Part shown: piece after piece, positions 16,527 through 24,521 of the stretch | How positions within the stretch are numbered: the first letter of the stretch is position 1 | Layout of the letters: each line of letters opens with the position of its first letter | Source of the DNA: an uncultured Micrococcales bacterium | Lineage (GTDB): Bacteria > Actinomycetota > Actinomycetes > Actinomycetales > Microbacteriaceae | Assembly: GCA_903834635.1 (NCBI GenBank) | Contig: CAILJO010000079.1 | Location: forward strand, 1-44,524 | Reading direction: 5' to 3' | Length of the DNA: 44,524 nucleotides | Notes under the pieces: generated by a model | Databases searched by the model: none | What the model was told of the DNA's origin: nothing | Seen by the model: the letters and a program-made list of their open reading frames with translations, nothing else | Program-made: the position numbers and the translations under genes

Positions 16527-16952
16527 GTGAGTTTCGAACAAGAGCAAACCCTTGCGCGTCTGCGCCGCCGACCAAGCGCGCTTTGGCTGGGCCACCTAGT
16601 GCTGGCAGCCGTTTGCGCAGGACTCACTTGGAGCTCTCTGCGCCCACTGCCTCAGTGGCTCAACTACACCATCGATGCTTCTGCCGCCTTGCTGCTGCTC
16701 TTCTTTTGGCTGATTCCGGCATGGCGTTTTGCCACCAACGTTATCGACTTCACCAGCGCTCGCATCATTGTGCACGGGGGAGTGTTTGGCCGCGTCAAAC
16801 GGGATGTTCAGGTGTCAGCCATTACCAGCGTTGAGTATTCGAGAGCCACAGGAATCACCGTGAATCTTGGCCAAGGTGAACCGCTTATCCTCAAAGGCTT
16901 TTCGCGCCCCAAGGCGCTCGCCGAAACCTTGCGCAAAACGCTGGCAAAATAG
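16527..16952 (+). CDS. Bacterial PH-domain membrane protein
   Basis: A 141-residue protein, GTG start, three bases after the birA stop. Two hydrophobic segments (about 22-38 and 50-68) form a hairpin in the membrane, followed by a PH-like beta domain (NVIDFTSARIIVHGGVFGRVKRDVQVSAITSVEYSR). It resembles the bacterial PH/YdbS-like proteins often found between birA and purK in this group. The function is unknown. It is probably cotranscribed with birA. Confidence 0.82.
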   Translation: MSFEQEQTLARLRRRPSALWLGHLVLAAVCAGLTWSSLRPLPQWLNYTIDASAALLLLFFWLIPAWRFATNVIDFTSARIIVHGGVFGRVKRDVQVSAITSVEYSRATGITVNLGQGEPLILKGFSRPKALAETLRKTLAK

Positions 16953-16989
16953 AACAGTGCTGCCGCCAACGCAGCCGCGAAAGGAACCA

Positions 16990-18132
16990 ATGACCAAACT
17001 GCGCGTCGGCGTAATCGGTGGCGGTCAACTCGCGCGCATGATGGTGGTTCCTGCAATAGAACTCGGTCTCGAAATCAAAGTCTTTGCCGAAGCCGAAAAT
17101 TCTTCGGCTGCCATCGCCACCACCATGGTTGGCGACTATACAAATATCGACACCATTAGCGAGTTTGCTAAGACCGTCGACGTGATTACTTTCGATCACG
17201 AACACGTTCCACTTGAAGTTCTTCGAGAGCTCGAAGCTAAGGGTGTTTCGGTTCAGCCACCTTCTCGAGCGTTGGCTTTTGCCCAAAACAAACTCGACAT
17301 GCGCAAGCGTCTGAGCGAACTCGGGTTGCCAATGCCGGTGTGGGCTGAGATTCGCACCGAGCAAGAACTACAAGAATTTCTAACTGCCAATGGCGGTGCT
17401 TGCATTCTGAAAACGCCTATCGGTGGGTACGACGGCAAAGGCGTGCGCGTTGTCAGAACCATCCAAGATGCCTCCGACTGGCTCACCGCCGAAGGTTTGG
17501 CTCGCGTTGGTGGCTCGCTCTTGGCTGAAGAGAAAGTCGACTTCGTTCGCGAGGTAGCGCAGCTGAGTGCCCGTCGCCCGAATGGCGAGTTTAGAGCCTG
17601 GCCGCTTGTGCAAACCACCCAAAAAGACGGGGTCTGCGCCGAGGTTATTTGCCCGGCCCCAAACGCGAGCAACGAAACGATCGCGCATGCTGCGCAGATT
17701 GCCAAAGATGTCGCCGAAGGCATCGGTGTGACAGGTGTGCTGGCTGTCGAAATGTTTGAGACCCGAGACGGACGCCTGGTGATCAACGAACTTGCCATGC
17801 GACCCCACAATTCGGGCCACTTCAGCATCGAGGGTTCGGTCACCAGCCAGTTCGAGCAACATCTGCGGGCGGTTCTCAACTTGCCGCTCGGTTCGACCGA
17901 GCCTCTTGGCGCAGTTGCCGTCATGGTCAATCTTCTTGGCGTTGACGACCAAAACGATTTCGTGCGCGGCTTTGAAAGTGTGCTCGCAGACCACCCTCAA
18001 GCCAAGGTGCACACCTATGGCAAGGGTGCTCGCAAGGGACGAAAGATGGGTCACGTCACAGTGGTTTCTAATGACGCCGAGTTTGCGTTAGCCGAATCGC
18101 GCGCCACGGCAGCGGCTCTGCTTGACGCATAA
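16990..18132 (+). CDS. purK: 5-(carboxyamino)imidazole ribonucleotide synthase
   Basis: A 380-residue ATP-grasp enzyme converting AIR, bicarbonate and ATP to N5-CAIR in purine synthesis. VGVIGGGQLARMM at the N-terminus, FDHEHVP, the ATP-grasp loop KTPIGGYDGKGVRV, and the terminal NELAMRPHNSGHFSIEG with metal ligands are all visible. I chose the ATG at 16990, preceded by AAGGA at 16981-16985; the open frame begins earlier, at 16867, inside the PH gene. purE follows after 86 bases. Confidence 0.95.
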   Translation: MTKLRVGVIGGGQLARMMVVPAIELGLEIKVFAEAENSSAAIATTMVGDYTNIDTISEFAKTVDVITFDHEHVPLEVLRELEAKGVSVQPPSRALAFAQNKLDMRKRLSELGLPMPVWAEIRTEQELQEFLTANGGACILKTPIGGYDGKGVRVVRTIQDASDWLTAEGLARVGGSLLAEEKVDFVREVAQLSARRPNGEFRAWPLVQTTQKDGVCAEVICPAPNASNETIAHAAQIAKDVAEGIGVTGVLAVEMFETRDGRLVINELAMRPHNSGHFSIEGSVTSQFEQHLRAVLNLPLGSTEPLGAVAVMVNLLGVDDQNDFVRGFESVLADHPQAKVHTYGKGARKGRKMGHVTVVSNDAEFALAESRATAAALLDA

Positions 18133-18148
18133 TCGCTGACCGCACGCC

Positions 18149-18199
18149 TAAAATTGCCAAGTGCCCGTCAAGGGTTTTGAGCGCGGCTTGACCGTGCGG
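18149..18199 (+). promoter_or_regulatory. Structured leader and putative promoter before purE
   Basis: TAAAAT (18149-18154) could be a -10 element for a transcript starting near 18161. GTCAAG (18167-18172) and CTTGAC (18187-18192) can pair in that leader. CCGCAC (18140-18145) and GTGCGG (18194-18199) form an outer pair if transcription comes from purK. AAGGAG at about 18209-18214 is the purE ribosome-binding site. The regulatory role is speculative. Confidence 0.35.
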
Positions 18200-18218
18200 C
18201 AGATTTTAAGGAGCAACC

Positions 18219-18713
18219 ATGTCGAACCCCAAAGTTGGCGTAGTAATGGGCTCAGATTCAGACTGGAGCGTCATGTCTGACGCCGCACAGGCTCTAAAAG
18301 AGTTCGGCATTGAATACGAAGTTGAGGTGCTTTCTGCGCACCGCACCCCTGAGCGCATGATCGAGTGGGGCAAAGCCGCCGCCGGTCGTGGAGTTCAGGT
18401 AGTTATTGCTGGCGCCGGTGGAGCAGCGCATCTGCCCGGAATGCTCGCATCGGTAACCACACTTCCGGTGATCGGTGTTCCGGTCGCGCTTGCCAAGCTT
18501 GACGGGCTCGACTCGTTGCTATCAATCGTTCAAATGCCGGCCGGAATTCCCGTAGCCACTGTGTCAATCAACGGAGCTCGTAATGCTGGAATCTTGGCAG
18601 CGCGCATTATTGGTTCGACCGACGAAAAACTCGCTGCCAAACTCTCGGCATTTGGTGAGTCGCTAAAAGATCAGGTGGCTGAGAAGAACGCGAAGTTGAA
18701 GTCTCAGCTGTGA
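18219..18713 (+). CDS. purE: 5-(carboxyamino)imidazole ribonucleotide mutase
   Basis: A 164-residue class I PurE that converts N5-CAIR from PurK to [17 protein letters not shown] (phosphate-binding), SAHRTPERM with catalytic His41, and [14 protein letters not shown] are present. It is an octamer in the family. Start ATG with a good AAGGAG site. The stop overlaps the GTG of the next gene (GTGA at 18710-18713), so it may be coupled with the LCP gene although the functions differ. Confidence 0.96.
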   Translation: MSNPKVGVVMGSDSDWSVMSDAAQALKEFGIEYEVEVLSAHRTPERMIEWGKAAAGRGVQVVIAGAGGAAHLPGMLASVTTLPVIGVPVALAKLDGLDSLLSIVQMPAGIPVATVSINGARNAGILAARIIGSTDEKLAAKLSAFGESLKDQVAEKNAKLKSQL

Positions 18714-20074
18714 CCTCTTTGCCAAACAGGCCAGGCAACAGCGCCTCGTCGAGCCCATTTCGCAACGTCGATCGTGCGACTCCAGAGCAACTTCGCAATC
18801 GCGGGTGGTGGCTGCTGGTTTTCACAGTCATTTTTCCTGGGTTGGCCCAGCTGGTCGGCGGCAGTCGCAAGCTAGGCGCTTTTGCAATTCGAGTGACCCT
18901 TTTCGTCTATCTATTTTTTGCTGCCATCGCCCTGCTTGGAATCATCAATAGGGGCTGGGCCATTGGCTTCTTGACGCTTCCTTTCGTTGGCACCTTCATC
19001 TCTTGGGTGATTTACGGTTTCGCATTCTTCTTTTTCTTTCTTGCCGCCGACGCACTTCGTCTTTCGCGAATCGTTGGAATGTATAACCGTGATCGCTGGA
19101 TTGCGTTGTCGGCCTTTGTTTTGGTGGCTGTTCTAGGCGTGACGTCGCTGTCGTGGGCCGGACGTTTGGTGGGCACAGGCACAGGGGCGATCGGTTCGAT
19201 CTTTAACCAGAACGGATTCACTCAACCGGTCGACGGTCGCTACAACATCATGTTGCTTGGTTCCGATGCAGCGCACGACCGTTTTGGTGTTCGACCAGAC
19301 TCGATTTCTGTGGTCAGCATCAACGCCTCCACCGGTTCGGCTGTGACCATTCAGATTCCTCGCAACCTGCAAAAGGTGCCTTTTAGGTCTGGTTCACCAC
19401 TGTGGTCGGTCTATCCAAACGGTTGGTCTTGCGGAGTCACCTGCTTGATTAACGCTATTTACAAAGACACCATGGACAACCACAAATCTTTGTATCCCGA
19501 GGCCGTAAAGCACGGCAGCACTCCAGGAGTTGAGGCAACCAGAGACGCTGTCGAAGGAGTCACCGGCTTGAAGATTCAGTCCTACGTGCTGATCGACATG
19601 GCGGGCTTCTCAAAACTCATCGACGCACTGGGTGGCATCGACATTGTCATTAAGCAGAACCTGCCAGTTGGTGGTCAAAAAGATGACGGTTCAGATGCCA
19701 AATTCTGGCTTCGACCAAGTCCGAACCCTCAGCACCTCACTGGTTACTTGGCCCTCTGGTATGGCCGCTCGAGGCATGCAACGAGCGACTACGACCGAAT
19801 GGCCCGTCAGCACGAAATCGAAAATGCCATTCTCAAACAGATGAACCCTTCGACTGTGCTCACACACTTCGAGGCGATAGCTTCGGCGTCGAAGTCGCTA
19901 ATTCTCACCGATGTGCCAAGCGGAATGCTTTCGACCTATCTTGACCTAGCCCAGAAGGCTCGCAAGAAGGGCATCAAAACCTTGGCATTGGTGCCAAGCA
20001 ACGGATTCGAACCCGACGTTCCTAACTATGACAAGATTCATGCTGCCGTGACCAGTTTCATAGCCAAAGGCTAA
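18710..20074 (+). CDS. LytR-CpsA-Psr (LCP) family glycopolymer ligase
   Basis: A 454-residue membrane protein. It has about four N-terminal hydrophobic segments (about 30-155, including the run [11 protein letters not shown]) and an extracytoplasmic LCP domain (about 175-450) with [25 protein letters not shown] and the Arg-rich [20 protein letters not shown] enzymes transfer undecaprenyl-phosphate-linked wall polymers to peptidoglycan or other acceptors. Classical LCP proteins have one membrane segment; the four-segment form is common in this family of organisms. It is the first gene of a run of surface-polymer genes. GTG start, overlapping purE by four bases. Confidence 0.92.
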   Translation: MTSLPNRPGNSASSSPFRNVDRATPEQLRNRGWWLLVFTVIFPGLAQLVGGSRKLGAFAIRVTLFVYLFFAAIALLGIINRGWAIGFLTLPFVGTFISWVIYGFAFFFFFLAADALRLSRIVGMYNRDRWIALSAFVLVAVLGVTSLSWAGRLVGTGTGAIGSIFNQNGFTQPVDGRYNIMLLGSDAAHDRFGVRPDSISVVSINASTGSAVTIQIPRNLQKVPFRSGSPLWSVYPNGWSCGVTCLINAIYKDTMDNHKSLYPEAVKHGSTPGVEATRDAVEGVTGLKIQSYVLIDMAGFSKLIDALGGIDIVIKQNLPVGGQKDDGSDAKFWLRPSPNPQHLTGYLALWYGRSRHATSDYDRMARQHEIENAILKQMNPSTVLTHFEAIASASKSLILTDVPSGMLSTYLDLAQKARKKGIKTLALVPSNGFEPDVPNYDKIHAAVTSFIAKG

Positions 20075-20124
20075 ACTTGGACGAAGCAGCAACCCTCTCG
20101 CGCAAGCCCTCCAAAGGAGAACTG

Positions 20125-20976
20125 GTGACCCTCGCAGAATATGCCCAAAAGCATGGTCTAAAGCGTGTCGGCGCAAGATCACCTTTCATTGAATACATCA
20201 AAGACAGCTGGGATCGTCGCGTCTTTGCGGCAACTCTTGCCTCTTATAACAACGAAGCAGCCGACGCTAGAAACCGTTTGGGCCGCTGGTGGGTAGTACT
20301 TCTTCCGACCATTCAAGCTGCTACCTATGGACTTATTTTCGGAGTAATCCTGGGAGCCCACGCCCGCCCGGCAAACTTTATTGCCTACCTTTTCTCTGGT
20401 GTGTTTCTGTTCAACTTCATGAACGGTTGTTTTCAAGGTGGGTCAAACTCAATCACAGGCAACGCCGGGTTGATCAAGAGCCTTTCTTTTCCGAGAGTGC
20501 TTCTGCCGATTTCGGCAGTAATCCGCGAGCTGCTGAACTTCTGGCCTCCTCTGGTTTTGATGGTCTTGGCGATGCTTTTCACTCGCGAGTGGCCAACCTG
20601 GTCTTGGCTTTTGGTTCCAGTGGTTATTTTGCTGATGGCGTTTTTCAGCATGGGCCTTGGCATGATTGCCGCTCGACTGAACGCACAGTTTCGTGACTTG
20701 GGCAAACTCATTCCCTTCATGACCCGAATCATCTTCTATGTCAGCGGTGTGTTCTTTGCCCTAGATAAGGTTCTCGGATCACAACCTGTAATCTTTGCAA
20801 TCTTCAAGTTCAATCCTTTCTATGACTTCATTCAGCTAACTCGGTCGCTGATGATGCAAGAGTTTGCTCCCACCCTTGAGCTCTGGTTGCAGTGCGCTGG
20901 CTGGGCTGTAGTAATGCCAATCATTGGGTTTATCTACTTCTGGAAGGCGGAGGAGCGTTATGGCCGCGACGACTAA
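20125..20976 (+). CDS. Polysaccharide/teichoic-acid ABC exporter permease (TagG/Wzm-like)
   Basis: A 283-residue ABC-2 type permease with six hydrophobic segments and the family block NSITGNAGLIKSLSFPRVLLP. It should form the membrane channel that flips a lipid-linked polymer outward with the ATPase at 20960. The frame opens at TTG 20077, but GTG 20125 has AAAGGAG (20113-20119) five bases upstream, so I place the start there. Its 3' end overlaps the ATPase gene by 17 bases. Confidence 0.9.
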   Translation: MTLAEYAQKHGLKRVGARSPFIEYIKDSWDRRVFAATLASYNNEAADARNRLGRWWVVLLPTIQAATYGLIFGVILGAHARPANFIAYLFSGVFLFNFMNGCFQGGSNSITGNAGLIKSLSFPRVLLPISAVIRELLNFWPPLVLMVLAMLFTREWPTWSWLLVPVVILLMAFFSMGLGMIAARLNAQFRDLGKLIPFMTRIIFYVSGVFFALDKVLGSQPVIFAIFKFNPFYDFIQLTRSLMMQEFAPTLELWLQCAGWAVVMPIIGFIYFWKAEERYGRDD

Positions 20977-21757
20977 GAAGACAAAATCCAACATGGATGA
21001 CACTCGCGATCCAATAGTCGTGATTGATGGTGTCGACATCATCTACCGAGTCTTTTCCAGCGGAAAGCTTGCCAATCGCACGAACATCGGCAACAAGAAG
21101 ATGGAGCGCAAGCTCAAGATTCGCGAAGTTCATGCAGTCAAGAACGTCTCGTTCACCGTGTATCGCGGCGAGACGGTGGGCATTATCGGCACCAACGGTT
21201 CGGGCAAATCAAGCTTGCTTCGAGCCATCGCAGGGCTAACTCAGGTTCAAAACGGTGCCATCTATGCCGCAGCCCGACCTGTTCTGCTCGGAGTGGGAGC
21301 CGTTCTGCTGCCAAATCTTTCGGGCGAGAAGAACATCATCCTGGGTGGTTTGGCAATGGGGTTCAGCAAGAGCGCTATGCACGAAAACACCGCATCGATC
21401 ACCGAGTTCGCCGGGCTCGAAGACTTCATCGACCTGCCGATGCGCACTTATTCGTCAGGAATGTCTGCTCGACTTCGCTTTGCGATTGCTACTTCACGAA
21501 ACCATGACATTTTGATCATCGATGAAGCGCTGTCGGTCGGCGACCAGCAGTTTCGTAAGCGTTCAGAGGCACGAATGCGCGAAATGCGCGAAAAGGCGGG
21601 AACAGTTTTCTTGGTCAGCCACAGCCTCGATTCGATTCTCGACACTTGCAGTCGAGTTATCTGGCTTGAAAAAGGTGTTCTCATGATGGACGGCGATCCA
21701 AAAGAAGTCTGTGCCGCTTATAACGATTACACCAGCGTAAAGCCGGCTGCAAAGTAG
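20960..21757 (+). CDS. Polysaccharide/teichoic-acid ABC exporter ATPase (TagH/Wzt-like)
   Basis: A 265-residue ATPase with Walker A GTNGSGKSS, signature YSSGMSARLRFAIA and Walker B ILIIDEALSVGD, typical of the TagH/Wzt branch. There is no C-terminal carbohydrate-binding or SH3 extension, so it is the short form. The N-terminus carries a basic insert (NIGNKKMERKLKIREV) between the first strands, common in TagH. ATG 20960 is preceded by GGAGGAG, inside the end of the permease gene. It energises export with the permease at 20125. Confidence 0.92.
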   Translation: MAATTKKTKSNMDDTRDPIVVIDGVDIIYRVFSSGKLANRTNIGNKKMERKLKIREVHAVKNVSFTVYRGETVGIIGTNGSGKSSLLRAIAGLTQVQNGAIYAAARPVLLGVGAVLLPNLSGEKNIILGGLAMGFSKSAMHENTASITEFAGLEDFIDLPMRTYSSGMSARLRFAIATSRNHDILIIDEALSVGDQQFRKRSEARMREMREKAGTVFLVSHSLDSILDTCSRVIWLEKGVLMMDGDPKEVCAAYNDYTSVKPAAK

Positions 21758-21759
21758 CA

Positions 21760-22767
21760 ATGGCAACGCCAAGGAAGCACCCGCCGGTAAGTGTCATCTT
21801 GCCGGTGCTGAACGAAGAACACCACCTCGAGTCGGCTGTGCAATCAGTTTTAGCGCAGAAGTATCCGGGCGAGCTTGAGATTCTGCTGGCGCTCGGGCCA
21901 TCAAAAGATGCCACCGACAAAGTCGCTCAACGTCTCGCCAAGGCCGATTCGCGTGTGCGTTTGGTGCCAAATCCGGCTGGACTAACCACCGTCGGAATGA
22001 ACAAATGCATCAAGTTAGCGAAGCACGGCATCGTCGTTCGCGTTGACGCACACAGCGAACTCGGGCAACACTACATTCAACGCGGCGTCGAGATTCTTCT
22101 TGAAGTTGGTGCAGATGAACTTGGCGGCATCATGGCAGCCGAGGGTCGCAGCGCGTTTCAAAAGGCGGTCGCCTGGGCGTATACCAGCCGATTTGGTGTT
22201 GGCGGCGCTTCATATCACGTGGGCGGGCAGGCCGGCGAGGCAGAGTCTGCCTACATGGGTATCTTTCAGAAATCTGCTCTTCTAAGAGTTAACGGCTATG
22301 ACGAGGCGATCATCCGAGGTGAAGACTGGAACCTGGCTCAACGCATTAAAGCGAGCGGGGGATTGGTTTGGTTCTCGCCCGAACTTCGTGTCACCTATTG
22401 GCCAAGAGGTCGTTTTGATCGTTTGGTTAAGCAGTTTTGGTCGACCGGAGTTTGGCGTGGCGACCTGACCCGACGAGACATTAAGGGTGCGTCGGTTCGC
22501 TATTTCGCGCCGCCGGTCTTGGTTGCTGCAATAGCGGTGGGGCTTCTGGCTCTGGCACTTGGCGCACTAGTCGGCATTTTGCCCCTTGCAACCTACGCGG
22601 CCGGGGTATTCGCTCTTTCGGTTCTGGCTTCGGGTTTGAGTCTTAAATCTCGAGTTGCTCTCATGATTGCTTTGCCAACCATTCACGTTTCGTGGGGTGC
22701 TGGTTTCATCTTCGGTTTTATCCGAGGAGCTCAAAAAACAATCGACCGAAGTCGAGTAACCAAGTGA
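21760..22767 (+). CDS. Glycosyltransferase family 2, membrane-anchored
   Basis: A 335-residue GT2 enzyme. The N-terminal GT-A fold has VSVILPVLNEEHHLESAVQSVLAQ and the acidic VRVDAHSE (DxD-like). A later RGEDWNLAQRIK supplies the catalytic ED. About two or three hydrophobic segments at residues 245-320 anchor it to the inner membrane. It probably adds a sugar to a lipid-linked intermediate of the polymer exported by TagG/TagH-like proteins. Two bases separate it from the ATPase stop, and its stop overlaps the next GTG (GTGA). Confidence 0.9.
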   Translation: MATPRKHPPVSVILPVLNEEHHLESAVQSVLAQKYPGELEILLALGPSKDATDKVAQRLAKADSRVRLVPNPAGLTTVGMNKCIKLAKHGIVVRVDAHSELGQHYIQRGVEILLEVGADELGGIMAAEGRSAFQKAVAWAYTSRFGVGGASYHVGGQAGEAESAYMGIFQKSALLRVNGYDEAIIRGEDWNLAQRIKASGGLVWFSPELRVTYWPRGRFDRLVKQFWSTGVWRGDLTRRDIKGASVRYFAPPVLVAAIAVGLLALALGALVGILPLATYAAGVFALSVLASGLSLKSRVALMIALPTIHVSWGAGFIFGFIRGAQKTIDRSRVTK

Positions 22768-23936
22768 GTTTCTTGAAAGCGTTCAACCCAACTCGGGTTC
22801 TCGGTGCCTTGCGCCGCCGCGCGCAGCATCGTGGTGTTTCGAAACACTATCGGCCAGGAGTCATGCCGATCGTCGACAACCTGGTGTTGTTCGAATCTTT
22901 TCAGGGGCGAAATGTTGGCGACAACCCTCTAGACATCTATCTCGAACTGCGCAAACGCCGCCCAGAATTGGACATCGTGTGGGCAGTTGCTGGCGACATA
23001 GAGCCTCCGAAAGGTTCACGCGGTGTGCAATGGGGCAGCTCCGAGTGGATGCAGGTTTTGGCGACCGCAAAATACCTGATCAATAACGCCAACTACCCTT
23101 GGTTCTTTCGAAAGGCACCTGGGCAGGTTTATTTGCAAACTTGGCATGGAACCCCTCTGAAGAGGCTGGGTCGAGATGTGCCGGGTGTTTCTCTCACTGT
23201 CGGCTATCAAGCAACCATGGAGCGAGAAGCCAAGTCTTGGGACTACCTGATTGCCCCGAACCAGTTCTTCGTCGACGTCTTTCCTAAATCATTCAACTTC
23301 GACGGCACAACGATTCTCACCGGATATCCGCGCAACGATCGCCTCAGCAAAGTCACACCCGAGATCAGGCAGAGCATCCGTGAAAAATTTGGCGTGACCG
23401 ACGCCAGCGAAAAACTTGTCATGTATGCGCCGACCTGGCGAGACTACAAGCGCACAGCTGGCGGCAACTGGGATTCGGTGAACTACCTCGACCCAAATAT
23501 CAAGCTGCCTTCAGGCTTTCGCTTGCTGTTTCGCGGTCACCACAACACTCTCGACGCCCACTCGAGCACCGTTGCAGGCAATGCGATTGACGCAACCAAA
23601 TACCCCGATGTCACCGACTTGTACATTGCTGCCGACGTCTTAGTGACCGATTTTTCTTCGGTCATGTTCGATTACACCGTCACCGGAAAACCGATTCTGT
23701 TTTTGGCACCGGATCTAGACCGATATCGTGCCGAGCGAGGTTTGTATTTGGATTACGAGGCCGAGGTTCCGGGCCCGATTTTGAAAACCGATGAAGATCT
23801 GGTCGATGCACTTGCCAAACTTGACAACATAAATCAGGCGTACGCCCAGAAGTACCTCGGGTGGCAAAAGCGGTTTGATTCTCTCGAAGATGGCCACAGC
23901 GCCGAGCGCGTTGTTTCGATTGTTTGGGCAAATTAA
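22764..23936 (+). CDS. CDP-glycerol/poly-ol phosphate glycerophosphotransferase (TagB/TagF-like)
   Basis: A 390-residue enzyme of the TagB/TagF family. The blocks FESFQGRNVGDNPLDIYLEL, WHGTPLKRLGRD, TGYPRNDRL, YAPTWRDYK and DVLVTDFSSVMFDY are those of glycerophosphotransferases; the HGTP histidine is the proposed base. It would move polyol-phosphate from a CDP-linked donor onto a polymer primer, implying a teichoic-acid-like product. GTG 22764 overlaps the GT2 stop; the frame opens at 22692, but that part is a shadow of the GT2 gene. The length fits a single-domain TagB rather than the longer TagF. Confidence 0.9.
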   Translation: MSFLKAFNPTRVLGALRRRAQHRGVSKHYRPGVMPIVDNLVLFESFQGRNVGDNPLDIYLELRKRRPELDIVWAVAGDIEPPKGSRGVQWGSSEWMQVLATAKYLINNANYPWFFRKAPGQVYLQTWHGTPLKRLGRDVPGVSLTVGYQATMEREAKSWDYLIAPNQFFVDVFPKSFNFDGTTILTGYPRNDRLSKVTPEIRQSIREKFGVTDASEKLVMYAPTWRDYKRTAGGNWDSVNYLDPNIKLPSGFRLLFRGHHNTLDAHSSTVAGNAIDATKYPDVTDLYIAADVLVTDFSSVMFDYTVTGKPILFLAPDLDRYRAERGLYLDYEAEVPGPILKTDEDLVDALAKLDNINQAYAQKYLGWQKRFDSLEDGHSAERVVSIVWAN

Positions 23937-24041
23937 CAGCCTCGCTTGCAGACTCTAGCAATCGGTCAAAGTTACGCTTAAAACAGCATTTGACTGCGGC
24001 TTTTTGCCGCTCTTTGGTGTTTGAAGATCGAAAGGATCACC

Positions 24042-24515
24042 GTGAAAAAGTTGTTAGCTGGCGCAATTGTGGCACTATCTGCTCTTGCCTTGACCGGGTG
24101 CACCATTTTCTACCCAAACTGGGGTCAAAAGTCTGCACCGGTTGATACTCCAAGCGCCTCAGCAACAACCAAGCCAAGTTCGTCGGCATCTCCGACTCCT
24201 ACAGTCACCCCTATTCAGCCTGTCGATGTAGAAATTCTTCAAGTAGACCCCAATGCCGACAACTCAACCATTTCTGTAATAGCTCAAGCCACCGGAATTT
24301 CTGAAGACACCGGAATCTGCACCTTGACGGTAACTCAGGGTTCAACCAAGAAGTCAATCAGTGCTAAGGCCGAGAGCAACGTCTCAGACACCCAGTGTTT
24401 TCCGTTGAACCTAAGCATTGTCGGTCTTTCACCTGGCGATGCCACCTTCAAGGTCTCTTACGATTCCAAGTCCTACACAGGATCGTCAAGCGCTCAGCCG
24501 ATCACCATTCCTTAG
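24042..24515 (+). CDS. Small secreted lipoprotein, unknown function
   Basis: A 157-residue lipoprotein: signal peptide with lipobox LALTGC (Cys20), a Ser/Thr/Pro-rich spacer (about 33-60), then a beta-rich domain of about 95 residues with two cysteines (in GICTLTV and TQCFPL) that could form a disulfide. I know no named family. GTG 24042 follows AAAGGA by five bases. It sits directly upstream of the large LysM protein (6-base gap), so the two probably share a transcript and act together at the cell surface (inference). Confidence 0.8.
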   Translation: MKKLLAGAIVALSALALTGCTIFYPNWGQKSAPVDTPSASATTKPSSSASPTPTVTPIQPVDVEILQVDPNADNSTISVIAQATGISEDTGICTLTVTQGSTKKSISAKAESNVSDTQCFPLNLSIVGLSPGDATFKVSYDSKSYTGSSSAQPITIP

Positions 24516-24521
24516 GGTTTA

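Noticed and set aside
18161-18277. 38-codon small ORF as a firm gene
   Set aside because: It is supported only by a possible leaderless promoter; kept as a finding, not as a feature.
22692-22763. Upstream part of the TagB-like frame
   Set aside because: It overlaps the GT2 coding sequence; the GTGA overlap at 22764 is the typical coupled start.
23996-24010. GCGGC-TTTTT-GCCGC as a terminator after the TagB-like gene
   Set aside because: Only a 5-bp stem with the T-run in the loop; too weak to claim.
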